A DNA stretch of 64,000 nucleotides. Origin: Pegea sp. RAD2-039 (taxonomy: Eukaryota; Chordata; Thaliacea; Salpida; Salpidae). The notes beneath the pieces were generated by a model. It made no database searches. It was not told where the DNA came from and worked only from the letters and a program-made list of their open reading frames with translations. Shown here in pieces: positions 1-12,508 of this stretch (the stretch's first letter is position 1; each line of letters starts with the position of its first letter). Where the stretch lies: the NCBI GenBank assembly GCA_034620365.1, contig JAQGEQ010000090.1, positions 496,001 to 560,000 of the forward strand. Reading direction: 5' to 3'. Position numbers and translations under genes: made by a program.

Positions 1-2132
1 AATAAATAAAATAAAAAACTATCTAAAATTTTTTAATTTTTCTTACCATCAGAAATTATTAAAATTTGAAATTGAAACACTTTTATTTTGTTAGATAATG
101 TAAACTTACCCAAACAAGCGACGATAAACGCATAACTTGTAGCTATGGTATTCATATTTGCAACTAATTAAACAGAAAAGTAAATAATCACGAGTTAAAA
201 AAACTTATAAAATCTACAAAATATTACCTAAATTAAAGTTAAGTAATAAAACTAACAGTTCAACTACTTATTGACAAACTGTAAAAAAAATGACCAGATT
301 CATTCTGAACTTCTATTTATTAGATCTGAAAACGGATTTTCATTTTTTTCTCACATCCGGTTTTTCGATTTAATCAATTTTTTTGTAAAATTGCGAAACT
401 AACCTAGAAAATGAGTAGGTAGAAAAAATTGAACCGCAGAATTTTTTTTCATTTTTTACAGTTAATCGAATAATCTCTCTTTTATCTGAACTGTAGAAAA
501 ATTAATTTAAAAAAAAAAATCTTAAAACTTTAAATCCTGTTTAATTGTAAGGGATTATTTAATAGAGCTTTTTAGATATGCCTATTTTTGATAAACAGAA
601 AATGTATTTGTTTATTCTAATAACAAAATTATAAAAGTAAATAAACTAGAAGTAATTCAGAAATTATTTGTTTAATTAATAATTTATTTATTAATAGAAT
701 AACTCACGACTGAGTTTAAAGCTAACACAAGATAACAGCAGAGAAAAAATGTCTTGGAACAAAAATAAAAGTATAAAGCATTTAAAAATTACAAATTAAT
801 TATTGTTAATAACTTAACTTAAACATTTAACAAATATTTGATTGTAGAAAAACTATTGTTGTAAGATAATTCAAAATCATTGACAAACTAGTACTGATAT
901 CAATAGTACTCTTAAAATATAAAACTTATTCAATTAAAAAGCTGCTAATTGAAACAATCGTAGCAAGTTGTATATTAAGTGATAACAATGCTACTTCAGT
1001 AGACTAATCATATGATATTGCTTACATATTTACAAATAAAACTTTCCATGAAGATATCTGTATTACGTTTGCATGGTTTTATACATATTCAAACATCTGA
1101 CTTTTGCTAAAGCTATTTAGAAAAATTAGTTAGTAGTATGATCGAAAATACGAGGACTTTTGGTTCAGGTTATCCTTGAGTTGTACGCAACTTTGTCATA
1201 GTAACTGAAAGCGCTGTATTGTGACACCATTTTTATTCTTGATTTTGTAGAGCAATTAAAAAAATAATAATTTTAATGAATTAGTTTGCAAAAGATAAAA
1301 TGTTTCAAAACTTTATCAATGAACTTAGATTTTTGTAACAGATTAGTTTACCTGTTCTAACAAGCAGCTGCATTCAAGCTAACATTTAACATTTACTGTT
1401 TGTTATTTTGATATTTAACAGTTTTGACCTCTTTAAACAACAAGGCTAGGTTTTGTTGCAATTACTCTTCAATAAAAATATACAAAAAAAGAGGCAGCTT
1501 TCTGACAAAAAAAGTCCCTTGCTTAACGGTCAAGGCCGTTAAAGATTTGTTTTATTGCCTTTGGGCTAAAATCACAAATGGTGATTTATTTGGTAACACG
1601 ATACGCCTACAAAGCATAAATCAAAGTTCTCCTTTTAAAAAATACATCTTTTGTAAGACTAATTGGTAAGTTCGTACTCTCTATCTTAATATAATATAAA
1701 ATGCAGTTTTTATAGTTTAGCTGGCTTTATAAATAAACTTAGTTTATGTCATTTTCTTCATTAAATCTACTTTAATTGCATTTTTAATATAGTTTCTAAC
1801 AAATCACTAGTGAACATTAATCAATCATTTACATTTAATATAACTTTACTATTTCAACTGATTTTTAATTGAATATTTTTTCATAGAATTTATTTACAAC
1901 AAAGTTAAGTAATATTTGTTTGAAATGCCTTTTCAGCTATCTTGAATTCAGATATATTTTAAACAATCAATTAATTACTAATTTACTGGTTGGAAACACT
2001 AATTTTATATAGCAACAAAATGATACTATTTTTTTAGAATGCTAAAAAGTAATTAATTCAAAAACTTATATTCTATTAAATCGTAATTTTGTAGTTTATT
2101 TTTGTCAAAAATTTTTTGGGAAATTTCCTACG
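1..2132. other. Intergenic, no gene recognised
   Basis: AT-rich sequence upstream of the EF-hand gene. A short open stretch at 1424-1669 (+) has no recognisable domain or splice context. A perfect 7-bp inverted repeat with a 6-base spacer (arms TTAACGG and CCGTTAA) lies at 1523-1542. Nothing else stands out. Confidence 0.6.
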
Positions 2133-4185
2133 ATGCCTAAAAAAAGCAAAAATAATAAGTATGAAGAAATACTGCTGTATTGTTAGTTGTTGAAAATAAA
2201 ATTGTTTTCTTATTTAAAATTTCAGTTAATATTCAATATTATTGTGAATGTAAACTTGCTGTTTTATATTTATTTTGTATTATTATAAACGTCATTTTTT
2301 TTTAATTAATCAAATTGTTTTCAATTTCAGTAATTCTAAAAAACTTGACGATATTCCAGAAATTGTAACTGAAGAAATTTCCTTACAAAAAAGTGGTTCA
2401 AAAAAGAAAAAACTTAAAATTAAAAGAAAACCGAAATTTACTAAAGATGAAAAAAACAAAGTAATTTTATACTTAATTTTATTTAGAGTTTTCTCAAATT
2501 TATTTAGGTTGATATTAATTTATTAAATATTTGCTTCGATTACTTCTCATAAAAGTTCTTTTAATTACCAAATCTCTGATTTTTAATTTATGAAATTGTT
2601 TAACCAAAATTCAGATTATATAAATATTTAACAAATTATCCAAATGATTTTATTTTTATTGCTAGCTACATTGGTCTAATTACTTTTTTATTTCTTATTA
2701 ATTTCTATCATATCAGTATAATATCATAATAATATATATATCAGATTATATAACCTTAAATATTTAACAAATTATCCAAATGATTTTATTGCTAGCTACA
2801 TTGATCTAATTACTTTTTTATTTCTTATGAGTTTCTATAATATCATAATAATATATAATTGTCAAATGTATTTAAAAATACTTTATTGGTATATTCAGTT
2901 TTTAAATATATATTTTGGTGTCTAAATTCATTGGTAGTTTTTCTAGTTTAACTATTGATAGATATCTTTAATAATTTCAGATGAAGATAAGAAAACAAAT
3001 TGATGTTTTAATAAAAAATCCAACAAAATACCAATCTTTTTTTGATAAAGTTGATTATTGGATGGAGAAGAATTCCAGAAAAATAGAAGTTTTTTTTCAA
3101 CGTTTAGATGAAAATGATAGTGGTTATGTGAATGCTGACATTTTTACTTCAGGTTTTATAAAATAATTCTTACATTTATTTATAAAATTACTAATATCAA
3201 CCAGTTGTTGAAATGATATTTAAGAAATGTTTAAATACTTTTAATAAGTTTGTCAAATGTATTTCTACTTTTAATTATAATCGATACGCAGGTTTAAAAG
3301 ATTTAAATTGTCCTCTCATTGAAATTGAGCTTCAACTGTTGCTACATCTTCTTGATCCTGAAGATAAAGGGCAAATTGTATATACTGGATTTCAACAAGG
3401 GCTCACACATTTTCTAAACTTCTCTGACGAAGAACAGTGCAAGCAAATTGATGTTAGAAAAAACGATTATTTTCCAGATGTCTACAGAATGTCTGCTTTA
3501 TATCATAATACTTCTCTTAACGATCCATTTATTGACAAAACTGAAAGGTGAAAATTAATTATTTAGAAAATCAATTACATCTTTCACTTATTTTTACTCC
3601 ATCAATTTCTATTTGATTTATTTTTTGCTTTAATTTATTCATTAAAAATGTTGGTCTTAAAATAATATTTTACTTTTTAAAGTTATTCCTTCATAAAAAA
3701 ATTTAAATGAAATATTTTTCGATTTTTTATTATTGATCTGATATACTATTTTTTTTTAGATTTGTTAGAATAGATATGAGACTAGCAATTTTCAACCACT
3801 ATTCACAGCATCCTTGTCATACAACGATCAATGTTCATACTTCTATCCAAATAAGTGAATTATGTAAAATGGTTACAGAAACTACTCATGTAAATACTGG
3901 CCAAATGAACATATATACAACCTGGTAATTGAAACTAATTTATAAGTTTTAGGAGTAACTAGTTTTTGTTGTAATAGCAACTGTGATAAAAGCGAAATGC
4001 TTCCTTTGAATTCAACTTTGGATGCTTGTGGTATTAGAGGAGGAACAAAACACGCCCCAGTTCATGTTACCCTGTTCTATGACTTTTCAGTTAACTTCAC
4101 AGACTGTATGTTACTAAATTGTGATCATTATTTTCAACGTGATGAAGTCATTAATCCAGTTTTACGAGCTTATATAAAAGATTAA
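2133..4185 (+). CDS. EF-hand protein, 318 aa, six exons
   Basis: Exons 2133-2158, 2331-2460, 2981-3152, 3292-3547, 3760-3924 and 3978-4185 join in one frame (957 nt with stop). The N terminus (about residues 1-52) is Lys/Ser-rich and looks disordered. Residues 95-106 form an EF-hand loop starting DENDSGYVNADI and residues 131-142 a second one starting DPEDKGQIV. Both lack the usual Glu at loop position 12, so calcium binding may be weak or lost. The C-terminal 140 residues are a conserved-looking Cys/His-containing domain that I do not recognise. The domain plan resembles small EF-hand proteins of cilia and flagella, which is inference only. The gene converges on the kinesin gene, with 440 bp between stops. 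The long second intron holds a tandem repeat. Confidence 0.8.
2613..2860. repeat. 130-bp tandem duplication inside an intron
   Basis: Two near-identical copies start with TCAGATTATATAA at about 2611 and 2741 (period 130 bp); each contains TTAACAAATTATCCAAATG and GCTAGCTACATT. The second copy has a small deletion. It lies in the 520-nt intron 2461-2980 of the EF-hand gene and accounts for about half of it. Confidence 0.85.
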
Positions 4186-4625
4186 AAATGTTTTTATTGC
4201 CTGAACTTTTGTAAATACAAATCATGTTTTTGTGATTGAACAATGACAACGTTCAAACAAATCTTTGTATAATTTTCTTCTTTTATCTTTTGCTTTGTTC
4301 TTATATTTTTATCAAATACAATTATTGGTGACAACATTCGAAACAATTCATTAAAAATATTATTTAAAAAAAGAAAGAGTAAATGAATAGATTTTGATTA
4401 GCTGGTTTTGATAAATTTAAAGATATTTCGACAACTCAAATGATGCCACGAATTTGATAAACTAAAAGTTTAATTCTATAACATTTAAAAAGTGAAAAAA
4501 AAACCGGAAAAAGTTGTGATTTGAAAAAAGTTTTTTATCATAAAATTTCATTCTTCAATCTTTCAATACAAACATAAAAGAAAAAAAAGCCACCAGAGGA
4601 ACTTGAAACATTTATAAAAGTTTTC
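4186..4625. other. Convergent intergenic spacer
   Basis: A 440-bp AT-rich spacer between the stop codons of the EF-hand gene (+) and the kinesin gene (-). It must hold both 3' UTRs. No other feature seen. Confidence 0.6.
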
Positions 4626-7465
4626 TCAAAGCTTGACCTGTTGTTGCGCTGTTCCAATATTACAAGCATTTGTAGTAGTTGCAAATCTCAAAGTATTTAT
4701 AGTTTCAGCAATAGCTTGCTTGCTAGGATTGATGTTGACTAACATCATCGTTTTACTGTTACCTCCGAGACTGTCTTTCAATAGAAACGTCAGCTTCGAG
4801 TTTCTATATGGAACATGTGACTTCTGTGAAATGAAAGAGTTGTAAACGAGATTTTTTAAGAGATATATTACTTTTTTAGCCAATGAAGTGATCACGTGAC
4901 TTAATTCTGATAATGATGAGTTAATTTTTTGAGTTTCTTTTAATCTTGTTCCTTTAGAGTCTACAACACTGAGTCTTTCAGAGCCAGCTAGATCCACAAG
5001 GTTTAAATCAGCTGTAAAAAGAGATGTTAGAAGACATCAGATGTAGAAGAGATCTTACATGATGTAGTTTTGCCCGTTTCAAGGTTCTTTCCAACTATCG
5101 ATAAGATAAAAACAGAATGAGACCTGGAAGACCTTTCATTTGCATTCGTTGAAGCAGTAATCCTTTTTTGTTTCGAGTATTGTAATAGTTCCATCACCTA
5201 GCAACAAACCACTTTAATCGAAGTGAAGTTAACCACTCGATTTCAAACCTGGTCGAAGCAGGAAACGCGATGCTTCGATAAGTTTTTTACCCAGATTTTA
5301 TTGTTGCCATCATCTGTGGTTGTTTTGATTTCAAGTTTTGAATCGAGATCAGATGGAAGCAAATCCATCAACGTCTCGCAGTAGATCTGAACTTGTTGAA
5401 CTGAAAATGTGTACTGAAAAGAAAGCATCAGTCACTGGATGTTGATGAGGAGTCAAACCTCCCATCCAAGGTGCTTCAACTCTTCAGACTTTTGAAACAT
5501 TAGTTGCATCGCGCGAGGTATGATCCCGATCTCATGTTCTTTCATACTCTCAGGACCTTCCATAGTGTAGGTCTTACCTTCACATAAATACTTCAAGTTA
5601 ATAATAATGAGAAGATTAAAAGCAAACTGACCGGCCCCTGTCTGTCCATATGCAAATATACAAACATTGTATCCGTCCAAGGAACTCTGAATCACTTGCG
5701 AAACATCCGAAAAGACATCAAGTTGAGTAGCGGAAGTATCATATACGCGATCGAACGCGAATGGATGGGATTTCCCCTTTTCTGAAATTTCTAATGACTT
5801 CTGATCAGGAAATTGAAGATGATCAATTGCGTCATCATCGTCATCTTCTTGAGGTATGAGAGGACGCACGCGACAGTAGACGCGGATATTTCCCTTGAAG
5901 TAAGGAGTGATGAGAAGATGTTGGAAGATGATGAGAAGAGTGGTTGCAAACTCACTTTTAATTGCTGGATAGTTTCTAACAGCTCGCGACGTTCACTTTC
6001 TCCACTTATCAGTTTCTTTCGATTCTCATCGAGATCTTGAAGAGTATTTGTCAGTTTTTCTTGAAGTTCTCGATTCTTTTCATCAACTAGCTTCTACAGA
6101 TTGAAAGAGAGGTTTTAAAAGATGTAGAAAGAGCTTGAGACGGACTTTTTCTTCTTCTACAACTTCAAGTAGCTCGTTACGACTTTGCAACTTCTTACAT
6201 CTAACTTCAAGCTGCTCACAAGACATCTGTGACTCCGATAATTGCTTGTTGACTTCAGTTAACTCACTAAAGAACACACAATCAACATCACTAGATCTAC
6301 AAATCATCACAACCAACTTTGTCATCTCAACAATCTTCTTCTTATCCATCTCTATCTGATTCTTATCAGTAACTGATGTTTTTGTGAGTTGGTCGCAATT
6401 AGATTCAAGTTCAGTGATTCTGCTTTTAAACGCTTCAATTTGAGAAAGATCAGAATGAAGAGTAGAACATTGTGTTCGATAAAAGTCTAGATCGAGCCTT
6501 GCATCTTCTAACTGTCCTTTAACATCCCAAGCTTTTCTTTTAGGTTTTTTTGGTGGTAACAAACCATCACCACCATCTGTAAACAAACACTTATATATAG
6601 AGCTTATATTATCAAATAAAATTTATTAAAATATATTCACCTCCTGTATTTGATTGTACTTTACTTGAGGCAGGCGTTACATTATTCTTTTTATTTTTAA
6701 CTGCAAAAATATATCAATTTTCAGTTCGTTGAAGCGATATAATTACTATTAAATTTGCCAGTTAAAAGGCCGTCAATTACCTTTAGACATGAAACTCATA
6801 GTAGGTCTGCCGGTATAACTTGATGTTTTCATGATAGCATCCACTAGAAACAACAAATCAATATTTTTTTGATATTACTTCAAGTAAACACTTACTTTTA
6901 GATGTAGTCATAACATTTGCAGACTTGGTGGAAGTCGAATTTTGCCCGACTAAAAACGAAACAAGTTATACTTTGCAAATGTAGCCAGATAATATCTGAT
7001 ATAATTTGAAGTGTTTACCTTTTGCTACGTTGGGTCTTGCATTCTTTAAAACATTACTTTTTACTTTTGAATCATCTGTAATAGAAATTTTCGTGAAAAT
7101 AGAAAGTAGAAGAGAGACAATTTAGTTTAATGAATATTTCTACTGAGATATTTGTAGTAATGATTAAGAACCACTTTTACTTTTGGTGTGGTTCGCTGAA
7201 ACAACTTTCCTACCACGACTTGAGATGGTACTACCAGTGAAATTAGAAGTAGGAACTATTTTGGCTCTTTTAACGTCTTCTTCTGGTTTGATTTCCTTCT
7301 GCTGTTAGAAAATGATGAATGTAACTATGATGCTGATGACACATAAAATTAAAATTACTAAAAACAAGTAAATATAATTGTTAATTAATCAAATAGAACC
7401 TGTGTTCTAGCGGCAGTTCTTTTCCGGGTTAAAGAAGGAATTCTAGAAGTGGCTTTTTCACTCAT
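4626..7465 (-). CDS. KIFC1: Kinesin-14 (C-terminal motor), KIFC1/HSET/Ncd-like, 653 aa
   Basis: Minus-end-directed spindle motor that cross-links and focuses microtubules. Fifteen exons read in one frame: 7400-7465, 7181-7301, 7019-7075, 6896-6949, 6781-6843, 6641-6700, 6318-6576, 6146-6266, 5956-6093, 5632-5893, 5459-5577, 5249-5413, 5059-5197, 4872-5011, 4626-4823. Introns are mostly 45-65 nt. The first 180 or so residues are a basic, Ser/Thr-rich tail encoded by tiny exons; about 190-310 is coiled coil. The motor starts at [11 protein letters not shown] (residue 314), the class-specific neck/motor junction of kinesin-14. P-loop GQTGAGKT is split by an intron near residue 400; switch I is [10 protein letters not shown] (513-522) and switch II DLAGSE (about 550). 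Length matches the family (human KIFC1 673 aa). The donor near 6146 is uncertain because three in-phase GT sites exist, and the exon at 7301/7298 has a tandem CAGCAG acceptor. Chk1 lies 244 bp upstream. Confidence 0.93.
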
Positions 7466-7709
7466 AATTTATATATAAGATTATGATAGAAAGATATATC
7501 TAAAAAAATTGTAATCAGTACATGATACCACAAACAAAAATTTATTCAAATTTTATCTAAATAAAAACTTTGAATAAAAACAGTTTAGTAGCGAAGGATA
7601 CAACAGGCTGTAGCAGCCCAAAAAGAAAATTCAAAAAATTGAATCATTTGCAGAAAGTGATTATTATCAATTGTATAAAAAGTCATTTGATATAAATAAT
7701 CGAATAAGA
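7466..7709 (-). promoter_or_regulatory. Short spacer between Chk1 and kinesin genes
   Basis: These 244 bp separate two genes on the same strand. Read on the minus strand, the spacer has an AATAAA (in TTGAATAAATTTTTG) that could end the Chk1 mRNA. It is followed by a T-rich tract and AG (TTTTTTTAG then ATATATC) about 35 nt before the kinesin ATG, which looks like a splice acceptor. This could be a 5' UTR intron end or a trans-splice site in an operon-like pair; the sequence cannot decide. Confidence 0.4.
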
Positions 7710-9057
7710 TTATCTTGTCGTATATAAGCTTTCTAACTGTGTAAAGATTTTCCCATAAAGTCTTTTAAACTCTATACCATTCCCTTGAGAGAGACGGAAC
7801 TCCACCAAACTTGAATTATCAACGCTGCCATCAAAGTCATTTTCATAACAGGCATCTTTATCACGATCATAAATTGTAGCTCTGAACTTTAGAGGGTTTG
7901 AAAAGTTGTCCAGAGTGCTAATAATGACTTCATTTTGAGAAGCATATTTCATTTGACATGATAGACGATAGACAGCTTTTTTTATTGATTTAAATATTTG
8001 GTTGTGAGATTTATCCGACCAAAATCGAGTCATTCGTCTCATAGGAAAGCAGTAAGCTTTTGAAAGAGGAACAGTAAAAGTTGTTGGAGTTGAAAAGAGA
8101 ATATTGTCAAGATTGATTGGTTGTGAGATAACACTTCTCATATTAATACCAGAATCAGTTTCAGATGCTTCTTCTGGTTGAGAATATGAGATTTTATGAC
8201 CATTTTCAACTGGTTGTGGTATTACAACTGGTTTATTAGGAGATGTGGACCTAAACCAACGACTTTCACGAATTTGTTGTATGCTAAATCTACGAGCAGG
8301 AACAGGATCCAATATTTTAGTAAGTAGCTGTAACGTTAAAGGATCTAACTCCTTCCAAGGAATAATTGTGAAGTTTCGTCGCTTCCAGTGTTGGTAGTCG
8401 CGATTGGTTTCCTTGGCAACATTCCACGGAAGTTTACCAGCTAACATGGCAACAAGAGTTATGCCACAAGAGTAAAGATCAGCGGGGACCGCGTGATAAG
8501 GAATTCGATTACTAATTTCTGGGGCACTATACTCAGGGGTCCCGCAGTACCTAGTGAGCTTTCGAACACAGTCTTCATCATCTCGAAATGCTGTTGCTAA
8601 TCCAAAATCGGCAATTTTTAGAATATGTTTTTGATCTATCAATAAATTCTCAGGTTTGATATCTCTATGAGCAATACCAAGATTATGCATATGTTCAAGC
8701 CCAGCTAAGAGTTGTTCAAAACAACTTCTTGCTTCCCATATTTTCATTCCATGATCTGGGATAATTTTATCAAATAATTCACCCCCACTAGCATACTCTG
8801 TAAATATAAAACGATATTTCCCAATTGTCCTGTTGCCACTTGATGATGTTTTCATGTTTTAACAGTTTATGTACATTAATTTCACGTTCTATCATATTAC
8901 CAGTGTCCTTGAGTCGTTCTAAGTCAATAATTTTAGCAGCAACACAACATCTACTTTCTCTATGAACAGCCAACATCACTTTACCAAATGTACCATCGCC
9001 AAGGCTTCTGACCAAGTCCCAACCCTCAATAAAAGGGATTTCATCTTCTTCACTCAT
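7710..9057 (-). CDS. CHEK1: Checkpoint kinase 1 (Chk1), intronless, with one frame break
   Basis: Ser/Thr kinase of the ATR pathway that blocks Cdk activation after replication stress. The start at 9057 gives MSEEDEIPFIEGWDLV, aligned to the Chk1 N terminus (family: PFVEDWDLVQTLGEG). Seen: Gly loop GDGTFGKV, VAAKII Lys, EYASGGELFDKI hinge, HRDIKPENLL catalytic loop, DFGLA, CGTPEYSAPE activation segment. The C-terminal part has SQ sites (YSQPEE, ISQPIN), the conserved RRMTRFW motif and a KA1 domain ending FRLSQGNGIEFKRLYGKI, as in Chk1. The N-lobe frame (9057 down to about 8840) and the rest (about 8830 to 7710) are offset by one base after HENIIKW; the next expected residues, GNRTIGKYRF, are in the other frame. 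Everything else is intact, so a sequencing indel is more likely than a dead gene. A 10-nt GT...AG string at the break is too short for a known spliceosomal intron. Confidence 0.93.
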
Positions 9058-11039
9058 TTGATGATTGTAAATTAAATTTCTTTCAAGAATTTCAATAAAA
9101 AATTAATCAAATTTTGACACTAAAACAATTAAAGAAAATTTATAAACAAAAATCTGAAAAATAATCCTAAAATTATTTGTTATTCACTCAACATATGGCT
9201 GAAAGTAACAAATTATAAATCACAATTTAGTATAATTATTTCAGAAAGAATAGAAACCACTTCCTTTGATTCTAAAATTAGGATACAACTAGTACATCAT
9301 TATAAAATAAAAACAACATATTATGTATTTAGTTTATTAAGTAAACAATTAAAAAATGTTATTGAACAACTAATTATAATATAGTTTTAAATAAAAATTA
9401 AAGGTTCTTAAAAATATATTTGTTTATATTTTGATATAATAATATATTTTGATGCCTAAAAACTACTTCTTAAAGTAGAAGATATAAAGAATAAAAATAT
9501 ACAATACAAATATAATGTGTATTTGTTAATTTGTGATTATAAAATAATAAAGAATATTAAAAAAAATATATATCTCTTACTTTATAAGAAGTTTAATTTT
9601 ACTCTAGCATATTTTAAAATTGAAATTATTTTAACAGGTTTAATAATAATAAGGTTTGAGATAATTTAATTTTATTAAAATTTTGGTGATGAAACAAACA
9701 ACATAAAGTTAATAATATGATGACTTAATAATAATTATATATATATAATAAAAAAATATAAAAACACAACTTTTCTGGAAACACAATTAAACTTTTTAAA
9801 TTTTTAATTATGTAAAAGTGTTAGTTCAAACATGATATTATTATTTAGTTATAAACTAAACTAAGAAGAAAATTAATATAAATAGCAAATAAGGTATTAT
9901 TAAAAGTTGTAAAACTCAATAATTTACTATTAGATTATCAACTAATAACAGAAAACTATGTCAAATAATAAAAATGAATTTTGAATAAATGGCCTTAAAA
10001 ATAATAAGATAATATACAAAAAAAAAAATTATTTATAATATACGCTGCTAAAACTAACTGCAAAATACAAAGCTTATAATAAAGAAAGCTTCTTAAAAGA
10101 AAATGCCCGAACCCAAAGCAAAAATTTCAAATGAGAGCGCCTGAAATACAAAAACTTTCAGAAATTACTCAAGCAGTTAAGTGATTTTTTAAAAGTATAA
10201 ATATACATTTAAATAGGTAAAATTAAAAGTTAAGCAAAGTGATTTACACTATTCTGTATCTCTTATTTTAAATAATTTTAACAAACGTTTTTTTTTTATT
10301 TATTATACTTTTTATTCGCAAGTAGGAGTTTTAGTATGTCCAGATGCTATTATATTATTTTCAATAAAGAACAAAACTTTTTTTATACAAATGATAATTT
10401 TATAAATACAAAAAGACTGTTTATGCTCACTTTTTAACTAGAAACAACTCATGTTAAATAAATAAGGCTACTAGATGTCATTGTAAAATGTTGTGATGCC
10501 CGTAAAGATGATTTGAAATAAAAGTGGCTGACTACATTGCTTTTGAACAAATTGTCTGCTTATAAATGATCGACTATTAACAAAGAACTTTCTTTTTAAA
10601 GCCGTCAAATTTTAGATTCATTATTCTAACCAACCAAATTTTATAATACTTCAAATGAAAACTTAATAAACAACTAATTTATGGCGATACTAGAAGAAAA
10701 ATAAAAAATAATCTAGACTATGTATATAAAATTAAAGTAAACTTATAAAGATACAATAAAATTATAAAACTATTTCCAAATTGCAAAAATATTTCAAATT
10801 TTAATTATTTGTATTAAAAGAAATGTTTAAAAAATGTACAAAGGCTAGAACCTAAGATATCAAGGAGACTTACTGTGAGATTTGAAACTTAACAGTTAGC
10901 TCGTTCAAATTACTTGTCTGTAGAGTTGGGAATTTTTCGTAAGTTTTGATACAAGGCAGAAAATTTTTGGCTTTTAAGATAGTTGGTGGAACGCTAACTT
11001 ATCCAACTTTTGTAAGATATGTTTATCATTAAAAGAAAA
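9058..11039. other. Intergenic, no gene recognised
   Basis: About 2 kb of AT-rich sequence upstream of Chk1. I see no exon with paired splice sites, no RNA gene and no clear mobile element until the LINE remnant near 11.1 kb. Confidence 0.6.
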
Positions 11040-11089
11040 ACTGAATGCAATATTATTCCTGGAATTAAAAAGGTTCAAAAAGACAAATC

Positions 11090-11400
11090 TTAATAAGCCG
11101 TATCACCTGGTACGTTAATTAGAGCAATCTTTTTTTTTCATACTGCACAATTAGTAGATGGAACCAGCTACCATCAGACATTATCATGTCAGAATCACTC
11201 GCGTTATTCAAGCAGAAGTTGAACCGTTATAATATTACAACATTGTCATTTCTAAACTGTGAATTTTTTCCTTCTATGTAATTGTTCACTGTCATATATT
11301 TTGGGGACTACTGAAATGCCATGTGTTATATCTTTTGCTTTCTATATTTTTAAACTTCAGCTATCTAATCACTCTTTTTAAATTTGAGATGTAGTCGAAA
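11090..11400 (+). mobile_element. 3' end of a non-LTR retrotransposon (CR1/jockey-like LINE), decayed
   Basis: At 11129-11275 the plus strand reads FFSYCTISRWNQLPSDIIM then SESLALFKQKLNRY, ending in a stop. This is the typical C-terminal tail of LINE reverse transcriptases (pattern F..R....WN.LP..i......F...l). The downstream part shares CTACTGAAATGCCATGTGTT with an inverted copy near 29.0 kb, so both are 3' UTRs of one family. The element is severely 5'-truncated, as is usual for LINEs. Confidence 0.75.
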
Positions 11401-12508
11401 GCAGTCTCGATCTCATCATTAATCAATAGACATTAACAGACCCACGATTACAAATTTATCAAAATTACAGTTTGAAATTATAGTCCAGTGTTTTTCATCG
11501 TTATTGTGCAATAAAGTACTTTATAACAAATTGAAAAAACTTTCCGTAAGTGTTTACAAAAATTAGATAAAATATTATGTCTAAGAGGTATTAAAATGGT
11601 CGCATAATAATAATCATATAATTAACTAACGATTTGCTGTTACTATTCTGCTGCTAGTTTGTCAACAAAAGATATACTTTTGCTAGTAAAATATTTACTT
11701 ACTTGAGGATTATATAAAAGTTCAAACCATCAAATTAAGTGTTTGTAAAAAGTAATAGTTTAACAAGTATTGTAATTGTAGTCGCATCTCTACGAAACTT
11801 TAGAATTTTTTTATATAGTGGTGTAATTTACAAACTTTTTTTGATTAAAAACATTGTTTAGAAACGTATAAATCATTTCACAACTATTATCTATAACTAA
11901 TTTATCAAGATCTAATCTATATATGTTTTCGAAGTATCTTTGTAAAGTCATCGATGATATTTGAAATTTATTTTTACTTTGCTTATTAAGTATTCCAAAT
12001 TTGCTGAATCAATTACTATTGTGCAAGGTTTTCTATTACCTTGTTTTTACTTACTATTTTTAGTCAGCTAGTTTTTATTTTTTTAATTTAATTGTGTGAA
12101 ATGGTCTGGTAAATATACAAGTATAACTGAAAAACGTGTTTGTATTTGCTAATTTGATATATTACATCTTTTATTATTTTTATCTAAGATATGATTATTA
12201 TGACTTGATATCAAACTTTGTAAAAGCAAAAAAAATGTCTGAAATTTGGAGCAAACTACTAAATTACTACAAAAATATACAAGAGAGTTAATAAACACAC
12301 AAATAGCTTCAATTAATGAAATCAGTTATTTAGAAGGTACACAGTAAATTAAAGTGCAACATAATTAAATGTACTTAATTAAACACAGTTGTATAAATAT
12401 ACTGATTATCAAAGTTTGTTTTCCTCATAATCGTTTATCATTAGCTAAAAATATAATAATTGAAGATAAGGTGCAATCGGATGAAGGATCTCAGAGAAAA
12501 TGATTGAA
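11401..12508. other. Intergenic, no gene recognised
   Basis: AT-rich sequence between the LINE tail and the 3' end of the acyltransferase gene. No coding or RNA signal seen. Confidence 0.6.

Noticed and set aside
1424-1669. 81-codon open frame on the plus strand
   Set aside because: No start context, domain, splice sites or codon signal; reads as chance in AT-rich DNA despite a small hairpin nearby.
8831-8840. A 10-nt GT-AG intron in Chk1
   Set aside because: Far shorter than any known spliceosomal intron, and removing it would delete residues that match the family (GNR).
8788-8855. Separate downstream start (MKTSSSGNRT) as an independent kinase gene
   Set aside because: It would lack the whole N-lobe; the upstream frame supplies exactly that part, so both are one Chk1 gene with a frame break.
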